Source of the DNA: Closterium sp. Naga37s-1
Lineage: Eukaryota; Streptophyta; Zygnematophyceae; Desmidiales; Closteriaceae
DNA: 64,000 bases
Assembly (NCBI GenBank): GCA_947471745.1
Contig: CANJKZ010000093.1
Coordinates: forward strand, 1,597,501 to 1,661,500
Direction of reading: 5' to 3'
This document shows, piece by piece, positions 1 to 11,200 of this stretch. Within the stretch, counting starts at the first letter, position 1. Every line of letters begins with the position of its first letter. Below the pieces are notes generated by a model. That model was not told the origin of the DNA and did no database searches. It saw only the letters and a list, made by a program, of their open reading frames with translations. The position numbers were made by a program, and so were the translations under genes.

Positions 1-160
1 CTCTCGGCTGCACCCAGGTGGGGGCGGTGATGGGATGGTGGTAGGGAGGAGGGAGGAGGTGGGAGGGAAGAGTGGAGAAGTAGGGGAGAAGAGTGGGAAA
101 GAGGGGGTGGGATGGAGAGGAGGGCGCGGTGGGTGGTGAAGGGCTGGGGAAGAGGGTGAC

Positions 161-380
161 AGTGGAGAGGACATGCAGTGTGTCTGCTGGCATTCTTTTG
201 AGGCGCCTCAAAAGTCGTCTCAGTGGAGAGGACATGCAGTGTGTCTGCTGGCATTCTTTTGAGGCGCCTCAAAAGTCGTCTCAGTGGAGAGGACATGCAG
301 TGTGTCTGCTGGCATTCTTTTGAGGCGCCTCAAAAGTCGTCTCAGTGGAGAGGACATGCAGTGTGTCTGCTGGCATTCTT
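161..380. repeat. 61-bp tandem repeat with a palindrome in each unit
   Basis: A 61-base unit begins at 161, 222, 283 and 344; the fourth copy stops near 380. Each of the first three copies ends in the perfect 18-base palindrome TTTTGAGGCGCCTCAAAA (196-213, 257-274, 318-335). The last copy has no palindrome and runs straight into unique sequence. The arrangement is copy, palindrome, copy, palindrome, copy, palindrome, copy, which is also seen at duplicated exons further along. It probably lies in an intron of the transporter gene that starts before the window. Confidence 0.95.
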
Positions 381-458
381 GGAATACCTCTCATTCTTCC
401 ACGCCCCATTGTCCTCTTTCCTTTATTGCTTCCACCTCTCATCACTGCCAATGCTCAC

Positions 459-459
<1 letters not shown>

Positions 460-504
<45 letters not shown>

Positions 505-567
505 GTGTGTGTGTGTGTGCGTGCGTGTGTGTGTGTGTGTGTGTGTGCGTGCGTGCGTGTGTTTGTG

Positions 568-634
<67 letters not shown>

Positions 635-645
635 ATGCGTGCGTG
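460..645. repeat. GT/GC dinucleotide microsatellite
   Basis: A long (GT)n tract grades into a (GTGC)n tract. It is alternating purine-pyrimidine sequence and so could adopt Z-DNA. It lies in the presumed intron upstream of the first visible transporter exon. Open frames across it (runs of Cys-Val, or His-Thr on the other strand) are artefacts. Confidence 0.97.
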
Positions 646-724
646 TGCGCGCGCGTGTCTGTGTGTCTCTGTGTGTGTGCATGCATGTGTGTCTGCCGGT
701 ATGCGCGTGTGTGCGTGACTCTCT

Positions 725-1037
725 GTGGGAGGGCAGTTGCTGCTGGTGACGGGAGTGAACCGCACGCTGGGCATCAGCGACCACTACTTTGCCCTGGGGG
801 ACAGCCTCATTCTCACTGTCCTCGGCCAGGTGCGTGGGGCGGGGGCCACCGGTGCATGCGCAGCTGAAGGGATTGGCTGGAAAGGGCAGGGGCAGGGGCA
901 GGTGCTGTATGTGGGAGGGCAGTTGCTGCTGGTGACGGGAGTGAACCGCACGCTGGGCATCAGCGACCACTACTTTGCCCTGGGGGACAGCCTCATTCTC
1001 ACTGTTCTCGGCCAGGTGCGTGGGGTGGGGGCCACCG
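725..1037 (+). repeat. Tandem copy of a transporter exon
   Basis: About 126 bases (725-850) recur at 911-1037, an offset of 186. The segment covers the acceptor, the whole 93-base exon and the first part of the downstream intron. The two exons differ at one base (C/T near 819 and 1005). Unlike most copies in this window, both here are intact, so mutually exclusive or double inclusion in the mRNA is possible. Confidence 0.9.
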
Positions 1038-1629
1038 GGTGCATGCATGGTAAACGTTGCTGGTAGCAAAGGGCAGGGGCAGATGGTGTGGCAGGTGGTG
1101 TGGCAGGTGGTGTGGGAGCTGGTTTGGCAGGTGGTGTGGGTGCTGGTACCGGTGTGGTGGGAAGTTGTGTGGGTTTGTTTTCATGCAAGTCTACTTAACG
1201 TCCGTTTGCATGCGACGGAGATAGCTCGTGCATCCTTCTCTCTCCCTCTTCTGTCTGCCCCTCAACCCAACCCACCCCACTCCCCTCCCCTCCTCCCCCC
1301 CCCTTCCCCCCCCCAACCAGATCTCCTTCATGCCCATCCTCGTGCTTGCGGCTCGTCTCTGCCCTCCCGGAATCGAGGCCACCTTATTTGCCGCCTTGAT
1401 GTCGGTTAACAACGGGGCGAACGTACTAAGCGGATTGCTCGGAGCTCTTCTCACAGAGATGCTTGGTGTTACGAGCACCAATTTCCATAACCTTGCCTTG
1501 CTTGTTCTACTGTGCAATCTCTCGTCTCTGCTTGCGTTGCCGTTCCTGCGCTTGCTTCCTTTGTTGGAAGAGGTGGAAGCGGCAGTGGCAAGGCTTCAAG
1601 GGGATATCGAAGCAGGAAAAGAATCCTAG
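737..1629 (+). CDS. Folate-biopterin transporter (BT1/FBT family), 3' end
   Basis: This is the C-terminal part of a membrane transporter of the folate-biopterin family, which in plants sits in the plastid envelope and moves folates or pterins. Visible exons are 923-1015 (or its twin 737-829) and 1321-1629, both in phase 0, with the stop at 1627. The first exon encodes NRTLGISD and ends in LGQ. The second begins [19 protein letters not shown] and continues with hydrophobic helices and a short acidic tail, close to my memory of plant FBT proteins. The N-terminal part lies before the window. The 93-base exon is present twice, differing at one base, and both copies have good splice sites and the same phase. 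Inclusion of both would duplicate 31 residues in a membrane helix region, so use of only one copy is more likely. Confidence 0.85.
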
Positions 1630-2229
1630 ATTTCTTTATGCGGGAGAATCCGCATATGTTATTGTCGTTCTGTAAAGAAGCTGCGCTGTTCTATTATGAA
1701 CTTTGTTCATACCAATATAGCCAATCCATTATCTGCAAAGGATGTTAATGAAATGTTTGTTATAAAGGCAATTGCATACTGTAGTCGCGTTTGCCAGGAG
1801 GCATTGTACACGCACTCCTCGTCCACCAACAAAACCAGCCAAGATCCCATATTCTCGAAGCCTAGAGTACGACAGCACCCTATTCTCGAGAATGCTCGGC
1901 AATCCCAATGGCATGGGACCTTCGCCTTGCTGCTGCCAGCCACATCTGGGAAACGGCATGTTGCTAGTCGTTACGCTCCTTCCGATATGGGTTTGTGCAG
2001 GCATGTGCTGATCTGGGGGGGAAGATCCCCGTGATACACGCTCGAAGCACCGGCCTCCATGACTAGTGCGCTAATTCCTGGGATTCCCTAGATTCGGTCC
2101 GCCCGCCTGACCTTTCCACCCCGAAATTCCCCTCATTCGACCCGAAAACCACCTCTCCCCCGCTTTTTTCACACCCATCCCTTCCTTCTTCTACGCGCGC
2201 GGCGCGTCGCATCGCCTGTCCAATCCGCA
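1630..2229. other. Intergenic spacer, transporter to ATPase
   Basis: This holds the 3' untranslated region of the transporter and the presumed promoter of the ATPase. The last 150 bases are rich in CG and pyrimidines. I see no convincing coding segment or TATA box. Confidence 0.5.
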
Positions 2230-5200
2230 ATGCCGTCGCGCTCGCGGAATTCAGAGCGGCGGCGCGTGGAGCAGCCAGATCTGCAGGTGCTTCCGCCGCA
2301 CGTATGGGGGACGATCGGGGGACTCGGCCTAGCGGCGACGGCGCTGCTCTTTGCAATCCTAGGCGTCGCGACGGACTGGGAAGTTCCCGGCTTGCCGTAC
2401 CTGTACAACGGTCTCTTCGCGCTCTCCGTCGTGCTGTGCGCTGTCGTCATGCCGGTCGCATGGTCGCAGCTGCCGAGTAAGTCGTCGCCGGAGAGTAAGG
2501 CAGGGAATGGTGGTTGGAAAAGTGCGTTTTGCTCGTGAATTCTGTGTATCTTGCGCTACTGGCGCCGTGAATCTCGCTACTCGCCGTGCATCCCGCTGCC
2601 TGGCGTCTGCCCCGCTGTTTGATGTGTATCTTGCACTGCTGACCGCCGTGGATGCCGTTGCGAGCCGTCCCGCTGCTGGCCTGTCTTCTACCGCGTCTCG
2701 TGCTAGCAACGACGACGATCAAGAAGCGCGCGAGTCAATTGTTGCGTCCTGGACTCTCCTCTTTCTTCACACCGCATTCCCCCCTCCGCGTTCCTCCTTC
2801 CGCATTCCCCCTTTCCGCATTCCCCTTTCCGCATTCCCCCCCCCGCGTTCCCCCTACACGCGCTTCCCCCCTCCGCATCCCCCCTCCGCTTCCCCCGTCC
2901 GCGTGCTCCGCCCCCTCCCGCGGCGCCGACGTGCGCATACATTGCAGGTGGCATGAGGGCGCGGTTGAAGTGGAGGCGGCGGGGCAAGGACGTGCAGATT
3001 AACATGGACCCCCCTCCCTGGGCCACCTCCGCTGCTGCTGTCTGCCGGTACCTACCTACCTACCTGCCACTCATGCACTTGCTGCCGCCGCGCGCGCACA
3101 AGCCGCCGTGCTTATGCTCTCCTCCGCGCACATGGCGCCTTGCACGGCAGGACGCTCATGTTGCACTGCAACGCCGTGGCAGTGGCCAGTGGCCACCACA
3201 CACACACACACTCGTTTCACTCATCCATGACAGTGGCATGTGAGCCGCGCAACACAGAGCTGCGCATACCTCTTCGATTCATTCATCCTTTCCCTGCATG
3301 TTGGACAATAGCAGGAATCACCTTACTGATACTCTGCTTCCTTGCGCTTCCCCCCTCCCCTCTTCCTCCCTTCCTCCTTTCCTCCTTTCCTCCTTTTTGT
3401 CCACCTTCTCCCCATTCGCCTTTCGCCCCCTTCGCCTTCGCCCCGTCTCCCCCTCCGCCCTTCCGCCCTTCCTCCCGTGTGCCCATGTGAATGCCAGCAT
3501 ATTACACGTGGTGGAGGCGTCAGGCTTGCCTCGTGAGGTGGCGGCAGCACGCCTGCTGAAGCACGGCCGCAACGAATACGAAACCATGCCCGTGCCCTCC
3601 TTCCCGCTCTTCCTCCTCGCCCATCTCTACACGCCCACACGGGTGCGTCGCCCTCTCTTGCCCTGTCTTGCCCCCTGCCCTGATCTGTCCTCCACCCTCT
3701 CTTGCTTGCGCCTACTTCTCTTCTCGCTTCTCTCCCTGCCCCTTCCCCACTTCCAGTTTTGAGACGTCTCAAAACTTATTCTCCACCCACTCTTGCGTCT
3801 GCTTCTCTTCTCTCCCCGCCCCTTCCCCACTTCACCCCCCCATGCTCCCCCTCTCCCTGCTCTCCCCATTCTCGCTCGTGCTCCCTTCTTTCCGCTCTAG
3901 TGCAGCTGTCCATTCCCCCGTGATTCGTCACTAGTACTTCCCTGACTTTCCTTCTTTAAAGTAATCACATTGATCTGCGATTGCAACCCCACCTGCAACC
4001 CGCCATTCCCCTTTCCCCCACCTCTTCCCACCCCCATCCTCCCCCACCTCCCACCCTTACCCAACAACCTTTCTCTCCCTCCCTGCACTCGCACCACACC
4101 ACACCACACCCCACCACACCCCACCCCACCCTACCCCACCGCATGTCACCCCTCAGCTGCTCCTCCTGGCGCTGGTGGTCCTCTTCGCAGGCCTCACACC
4201 CCCAGAAGAAGCCACACTCGGCGCGCTCTGCTCGCTCGCCCTCCTCCTGCTCCACCTCTACGCCGAGTGGCGCGGGCGGCACTGCTTGGCGGCTGCCAGC
4301 CTGGCAGCGCCGCACGACGCCCTGGTGCTGAGGGACGGTGCGGCTGTGGCTGTGAGCCGTGCGGACCTGGTGCCTGGGGACGTGGTGCTGCTGCGATCCG
4401 GCATGGTGGGTGCCTGGATGGAAGAAGTATGATGCTTGCGGTGTGTGTGGGCAGGCAGGCAGTAGTGTAGTGCAGGCACATCCCAGTTCTGCTGCCTCCC
4501 ATGATTGCGGCAGCAGCTGTGGCCGTGACCCGTGCGGACCTGGTGCGGGGGGACGTCGTGGTGCTGCGATCCGGCATGGTGGGTGCCTGCGATGACATGA
4601 CTCCAATGAGGCATGGTGGTGATTGAAAGAGTCGTTTGCAAGCGTGCGGTGTGTGAAGGAGTGTGGTGGTGGTGGCACAGTGTTGGCAGACGGTTCTGCA
4701 ATACCATCCCTCCCTCCGCACTATCTTGGAACTGACTGTAAACCCTCCACTTCTTCTTCCGCCCTCTCCCACCTCTCAGGAGGTCCCAGCGGACGTGCGT
4801 CTGCTGCACTGCACGCTCCTCGAGATCGACGAGTCTGGGGTATCCGGGGAGTGGGAAGCAGCGCCCTGCCCCAAAGATGTTCCGTCTTCCACATTCCCCT
4901 CCTCCCTTCTCCCACCTCCCCAACGCCCTCTTTCCCTCTCCACAGTCTTTGCGTCGAGTCGTCTAAACCCCTCACCCCCCCTTTTCTCCTCCCACCCCCC
5001 CCGCCCCTTCTTCCTCCCCCTCTTCTTCCCCAACGCGCCCCCGTCCTGTCCCACCCCCAGGAGGTCCCAGCGGACGTGCGTCTGCTGCACTGCACGCTGC
5101 TCGAGATCGACGAGTCGGGCGTATCCGGCGAGTGGGAAGCAGCGCCCTGCCCCAAAGACGCCTCCGTCACCCTCGACCCCGCCGCCAAAGCCACCCCGAT

Positions 5201-8200
5201 CGGGTGCCAGAACATCGCTCTCGCCGGCACCATGGTCACCTGCGGGTACGGCTCGGGTGTGGTTTTCCGCACCGGCATGCAGACGGAGATCGGGAAGAAG
5301 CTCGCGTCTGTCTCGCACGTGCACGCGATGCGGATCGGAGGCGGAGGGGAGACCTCCCCGCTGCTGCTGCTGCTGCGCTCGGCCGCTCGGCAGATTGCAT
5401 TCGCGTCGGTCGGGGTCAGTGTGATGGCTGCGGCGCTAGGGGTGTTTCGGCAGCAACCGTGGCAGGATATCCTGCTCGTCTCTCTCGTGCTGTTTTTCGC
5501 CACGCTACCCGACGACCTGCCCGCGCTGCTCTACTCCACGCTCGGGGCCTGCAGCCACCGACTGGAAGCGAACGAAATATTCTTCCAGCAGATGAAGGCA
5601 ATAGAGAACCTCTCCTTCGTCGACACCATTCTCACGGACAAAACTGGGTGCTTAACGGAAAACAAGCTGGCTCTGCACGAGCTGATGGTAGCAGACACGC
5701 CTGTGGGGGCGGAGGATCTAGCAGAGGCGACGAGAGCGGTGCCCAAGACAGGGCCTTTGGCGGAGGACGGTGCGATGAATGCGCTGGGACGGCTGTTTGA
5801 GGCGTGGGTGTTCATGTCTGATATGGGGGACGATCTGCTGAGGGATAGTACGGGGATGAAGAGACGGAGAGGCACCAGCAGCAGCAGCAGCAGGGGAAGC
5901 TTGTCCTCTCTCAGTGCTTCTGCTGCTTCTGCTGTTGCTGGGTCTTCTGCTGGTGGGTTAGCAGACGGGGGGGCAGCAGATGGAGGAGGAGTGGGATCAT
6001 CTTCGGGTGCAGCAGATGGTGCATCGTCGCCGTCGTCAGAAGCGGAGTTCCTTGCACGAGTGGCGAAAGAGGCGAAGGACGCAGGAGCTGGAGCGGCGTT
6101 GCAGATTGACATTGGAGAGAGCGAGGAGCAGAGCGAGTCTCTGTTGGACGGCGGCTCAGTTTTGTCTACCGGCCCCAAAGGGCTAGCATCATCAGGAGGA
6201 GCAGCAGGAGGAGGAGCAGGAGGAGTAGGAGGAGGAGGCGTGCGCACTGCTGACGTGGCAGCCAGAGGAGGCCACGTGGACACGCTCGATTGGGCGATTC
6301 TCGCAGCAGTCGGCGGCCCGTCAGTGCTAACAAGCCTCCCGTACGAGGGTCTAGAAGGGGAGGAAGAGGCAGCCGTAGCAGCGGCAGCAGCAGCAGTAGC
6401 GTCCACGAGAGGCCTCCGACCGTTACACGACATGCTGAGGCGGTGCTATGAGGCCAAGGCTGCAGCTGATAGGCTGGCGGATACCCCGTATGATGCGGTG
6501 CTGAAGTGTGCCACGAGAACGTATGCCAATGTGCCCGTGGCGGTGGCAGAGGGGGGTGTGGCGGCTGCGGCGTCGAAACGGGGCAAGTCGGTGCAGCAGA
6601 AGCTGCTGGCGCTGGGGAGACGGTACGCTGTGTGAAACCTGAGACTTGCCTATCCCTTACCTACCCCCTTACCTGGCCCTTTACCTACCATGCTTTATCT
6701 GCACCTCTTTACTGCTGATGCCTCTTCTCATGGTGCTCTTTCACTCCATCAATGTATGCTGGGTGTCGGAGAGAAGCGTGTTGTTAAACGCTTCAGTCCC
6801 TCTTGTCCTTTCCATTCAAGTCGACCTTAAAATTTGTCTTGCTGCAGATGCCTGTCTGTCTGAGATAGACCCTTTTCTCAACCCGCTTCCTCCTTCCAGC
6901 CAATCCCCACTAGTTTCCCCCCCACAAATCCATATACCGACCTAACCTGCCAGTGCCACCCGTTTTCCCGTCTCCCCCCGTTTACCCGACCGCAGGGCGG
7001 CAGCACAAAACGGAGCAGCGACAGAGGCAGGCGACTCAGCAGGAACCACAGCAGCAGCAGCAAGAGGCGGTGGGGGTGGGGGGGAGGGCGAGGTGTGTGA
7101 GAGGGTGTACGTGCGGGGCCCGCCAGAGGTGCTGGTGGAGCAGTGCGGCAGCGTGCTGTGCCATGGCGAGGCGGAATCCATCGCTTCCCTCCGCCCCGCA
7201 CTGCTCAAACGCATTCAGGAGCTCGCCGACCAAGGTAGGATGGGATGGGACAGTCGTGACTGGCTGGCCCGTGACGGGTGCATGGTTAAGTGCATAGGAC
7301 GTAGGCGTATGATATGAAAGCATGGGTAAATAAACACACCGTACATATGATTTCCTCTTCAGCAGCTCTACAATAATCTTTCCCCTTTTTCTCCTCCCAC
7401 CAATCCTGCCACCCGTTTCTCTCTCCCCCATTTACCCCAGGCTACACGCTAGTGGGCTATGCATCTGGCAGCACACCCGATCACTCCAGCCCACGGCATT
7501 TCCCTCCTCCCCTTCCCTCTTCCCCCCTCCTCGCCGGTTGCCCCCCACACGCCCTTCACCCCGTCACCCAACCCCCCCACCTCCCCCATTTACCCCAGGC
7601 TACACGCTAGTGGGCTATGCGTCTGGCAGCACACCCGATCACTCGAGCCCCCGGCATTCCTCCTCACGCATGGCCCTCGTCTCCTCCATCGCCGATTGCA
7701 CCTTCCTCGGCCTCTCTCAACATCCCCTCCCTCCCACGCCCTTCCCCTCCCCCCATTCCCCCTCCTCCCTCCTTGGCGGTTGGTCCCACACTCCCTTCCC
7801 CTCTTCACTCCCCCCACCTCCCATATTGCAGGCTACACGCTAGTGGGCTATGCGTCTGGCAGCACACCCGATCACTCCAGCCCGCGGCATTCCTCCTCGC
7901 GGACGGCCCTCGTCTCCTCCATCGCCGATTGCACCTTCCTCGGCCTCGTTGCTCTCTCCGATCCCACGCGCGTTGACGCCGCTGCTGCCGCGCGCTGCTG
8001 CCGCCTTGCCGGAGTGCGCCCTGTGCTGGTGACGGGGGATCACCTGGGGACGGCCGTGGCTGTGGCGAGAGCTGCTGCCATCTGCTACCCGCACCAGGTG
8101 AGGGGGGTTCCATATGTTTCAACACTTGCTGCTGCTGCTGCACGCTGCTGCCGCCTTGCCGGGGTGCGCCCTGTGCTGTTCACAGGGGATTATCTGCGGA

Positions 8201-11200
8201 CGGCCACGCCTGTGGCTAGAGCTGCTGCCATCTGCTACCCGCACCAGGTAAGGGAGTAATGCTCCGTACCTCTTGCCCACCCGTTACCCCAATTTATTGA
8301 CCGGCCACCAGTCGGCTCCTCCCCACTCCCCCCTTCCGACCTTTCCCCAGTAGGTTGAGCAGCAGGAAACTCACCAGGATGCTGTGCTGAATACTACGAG
8401 TCATTCTTTGAGCACTCCTGTCCCTCCTAGAACATCCACTTCTCTCCCTCCCTCCCACCTATCCCTCCGTGCAGGTGCTGCAGCAACAGCAGGTGCAGTG
8501 TGCAGTGCAGCAGGTCGCAGCAACAGAGTCACGAGTCGAGACGCCTCTTGAGGCTCTAAAATCCATCCCGTTCCTCCATCTCTCTCCCCTTTCCTCTCCT
8601 CCCTCCCCTCCCCCCCCCCCCCCCCCCGCCCCCACCACCAGGTGCAGCAGCAGGAGGTGCAGCAGGACGCCATCTCATGCACGGAGCGCCCCCCAGCGCA
8701 GAGCACGGGCGAGGAGCTGCGGGCGCTGGTGGCGGGCACGAGTGTGGTGGCATGGTGCCATACAATATGAGTCTCTTTCTTTGAGGCACCTAGACCATTC
8801 ACTCCTCCTTCCACCCTTCGTCCCTCCCATCCCGCCATCCCCCCCTTCCCGGTCCCCCTCCCCCTCCCCTTCCTGCTTCTCTCTCCCTCCTGGCAGGTGC
8901 AGCAGCAGGAGGTGCAACAAGATGCGATTTCATGCACAGAGCGCCCCCCAGCGCAGAGCACGGGCGAGGAGCTGCGGGCGCTGGTGGCGGGCACGAGTGT
9001 GGTGGCGCGCGCGTCCCCCACGGACAAGCTCTGCATTCTGGAAGCTCTGCAGATGAACGGGCAGCTCGTGGCGGCGTGCGGATCAAGTGAGAGCGCAGTG
9101 GGAGGGGGAGGGCGGGTTGAGGATGGCGAGGGGGGCTGGGTGTTGCATGTGAGTGTGCTGGCATGCATGCATGTCCCCCACGGACAAGCTCTGCATTCTG
9201 GATGCTTTTCAGATGAACGGACAACTCGTGACCGCATGTGGGTCAAGTGAGGGCAGATGGGTGGGGTAACGCAGGGGTGGATGCGAGAAAGGGGGGAAGA
9301 GGGGGGAGAGGGTGGGCTAGTAAGGGAAGAGGCGGGAGGACGGGTTTTGTTGCAGGTAGAAGAGGGGAAATGGGGAGGCGGAATGTTTGGTGGTGTATGG
9401 GGGAAATGGTGGTGTGTGTGTGGGGGACTGTGTTCACTACTACCATGAGCATTGCCCACGCACGCGCTACCTCTAGCTTTTATTTTATTTTATTTTATTT
9501 TATTTTATTTTATTTTATTTTATTTTATTTTATTCTATTTTATTTTATTTTATTTTATTTTATTTTATTTTCTTTTCTTTTCTTTTCTTTTCTTTTCTTT
9601 TCTTTTCTTTTCGAGTGTGTGCATGGTCAATTAGTTGGGAGCTCTCTGACCCCCTTACCCGCCCTCCTTCCCTTCCCGCCCTTCCCAGGCCTGACAGATG
9701 CATCGGTGCTAGCAGCAGCGGACGTGGGCATAGCGGTCGGACCGGCCCCAGCAGCGGTGCGAGATGCAGCGTCCGTGGTGCTGCTCGACCCCTCCTTTGG
9801 CGCCGTGCGCTTCCTGCTGGAAGATAGCAACTCAAATCCACGCCATGCGCCTCCCTCCCACCCACACACCATCTTCCTACCCCCGGACCTCTCACCAAGC
9901 CTCTCCCTGAACCCCTCCCTCTCTTCCCTCACCCCCCAGGCCTGACAGACGCGTCGGTGCTAGCAGCAGCAGACGTGGGAATAGCAGTGGGCCCAGCCCC
10001 AGCAGCGGTGCGAGATGCAGCGTCCGTGGTGCTGCTCGACCCCTCCTTTGGTGCCGTGCGCTTCCTGCTAGAGGAGGCGCGCGCTGCTCTCAGCGTCCAT
10101 CTCCCTGCCCCAATTACCTCCCCAAACCTTCCTCTGAACCTCTCTCTGAACACCTTTCTCTCTCTCCCCACCCCCGAACCACTCCCCGAACCTCTCTCTC
10201 CCTTCCCCGGCCCTCCCAGGCCTGACAGACGCGTCGGTGCTAGCAGCAGCAGACGTGGGCATAGCAGTGGGACCGGCCCCAGCAGCGGTGCGAGATGCAG
10301 CGTCCGTGGTGCTGCTCGACCCCTCCTTTGGTGCCGTGCGCTTCCTTCTCGAGGAGGCACGTGCTGCTCTCAGCAACGTGCGCAAGGGGCTGGCACTGGA
10401 GCTGGGCTGCAAGCTGGGCCTGGCGCTTGTCGTGCTGCTTGGCACTCTCTGGCTCAGGTGGGTAGGCTCTGAAACTTACTGAACCTTATAGGGAGCTGGA
10501 GCTGGGTGGGTGGGGGGTGCAAGCTGGGCCTGGCGCTGGTGGTGCTGCTGGGCACGCTGTGGCTCAGGTGCGTTTTGGACCATGGAACGGCTTTGCGGCT
10601 TGTGCGTGTGGGTTTTTTTGGGAAGTCACAGGAAGAACACGCTGTTCCTCAGGTGGGTTCTGAAGCTTGTGAGATGCCTCGACGCTGGGGCTTGTGCTTC
10701 TTCTGGTGCTGCTGGGTGGGCTGTCGGGTCCGTAGAGCAGAGGATGCGACGGGGAAGTGTCGGCTGAGTGAAGGAGAAGGGGGAGGGGAAATTAAGGGGG
10801 AGGGGGAGGGGGAGGGAGGTAGAGAGCGCGTTAGAGGTTATGATGTGACTGGCATCACCTGTTAAGATGAGCAGACAGGTTGTGGGAGCAAAGTTAGCAC
10901 GAGGCAGTAGTAGCGCTGTGCGGTTGTTATGATCTTCAGACGATGCCACTGCTGTTCTGTCCGCATGAAACATGCAGTTCTGATATGTCTCAAAGTGGCA
11001 TGGGTTGTCACTCGTTGTGCTGTGGTCGTGGTGGGGCACGCGCGTGCATATCCATATGGTCCCATCATCGTTCCCCTCTGCTCACATCCTATCGAGATCT
11101 GAGGCCTCTCAAAAACAATCTGGATTCATTTTCAGACATCTCAAACCTGGTGTTTCTTTTACATAGTTATTTTCACCGCTTTCCTCCACATCGCCCATCT

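Noticed and set aside
196-335. Palindromes as CRISPR repeats
   Set aside because: Eukaryotic context, spacers are identical copies of one sequence, and dispersed single copies occur across 45 kb.
423-774. Long His-Thr, Cys-Val and Arg-Ala open frames across 455-650
   Set aside because: They are translations of the GT/GC microsatellite in several frames and both strands; no splice or family support.
2063-2450. Minus-strand frames over the ATPase first exon
   Set aside because: They are shadows of exon 1; the + strand frame continues in phase into exon 2.
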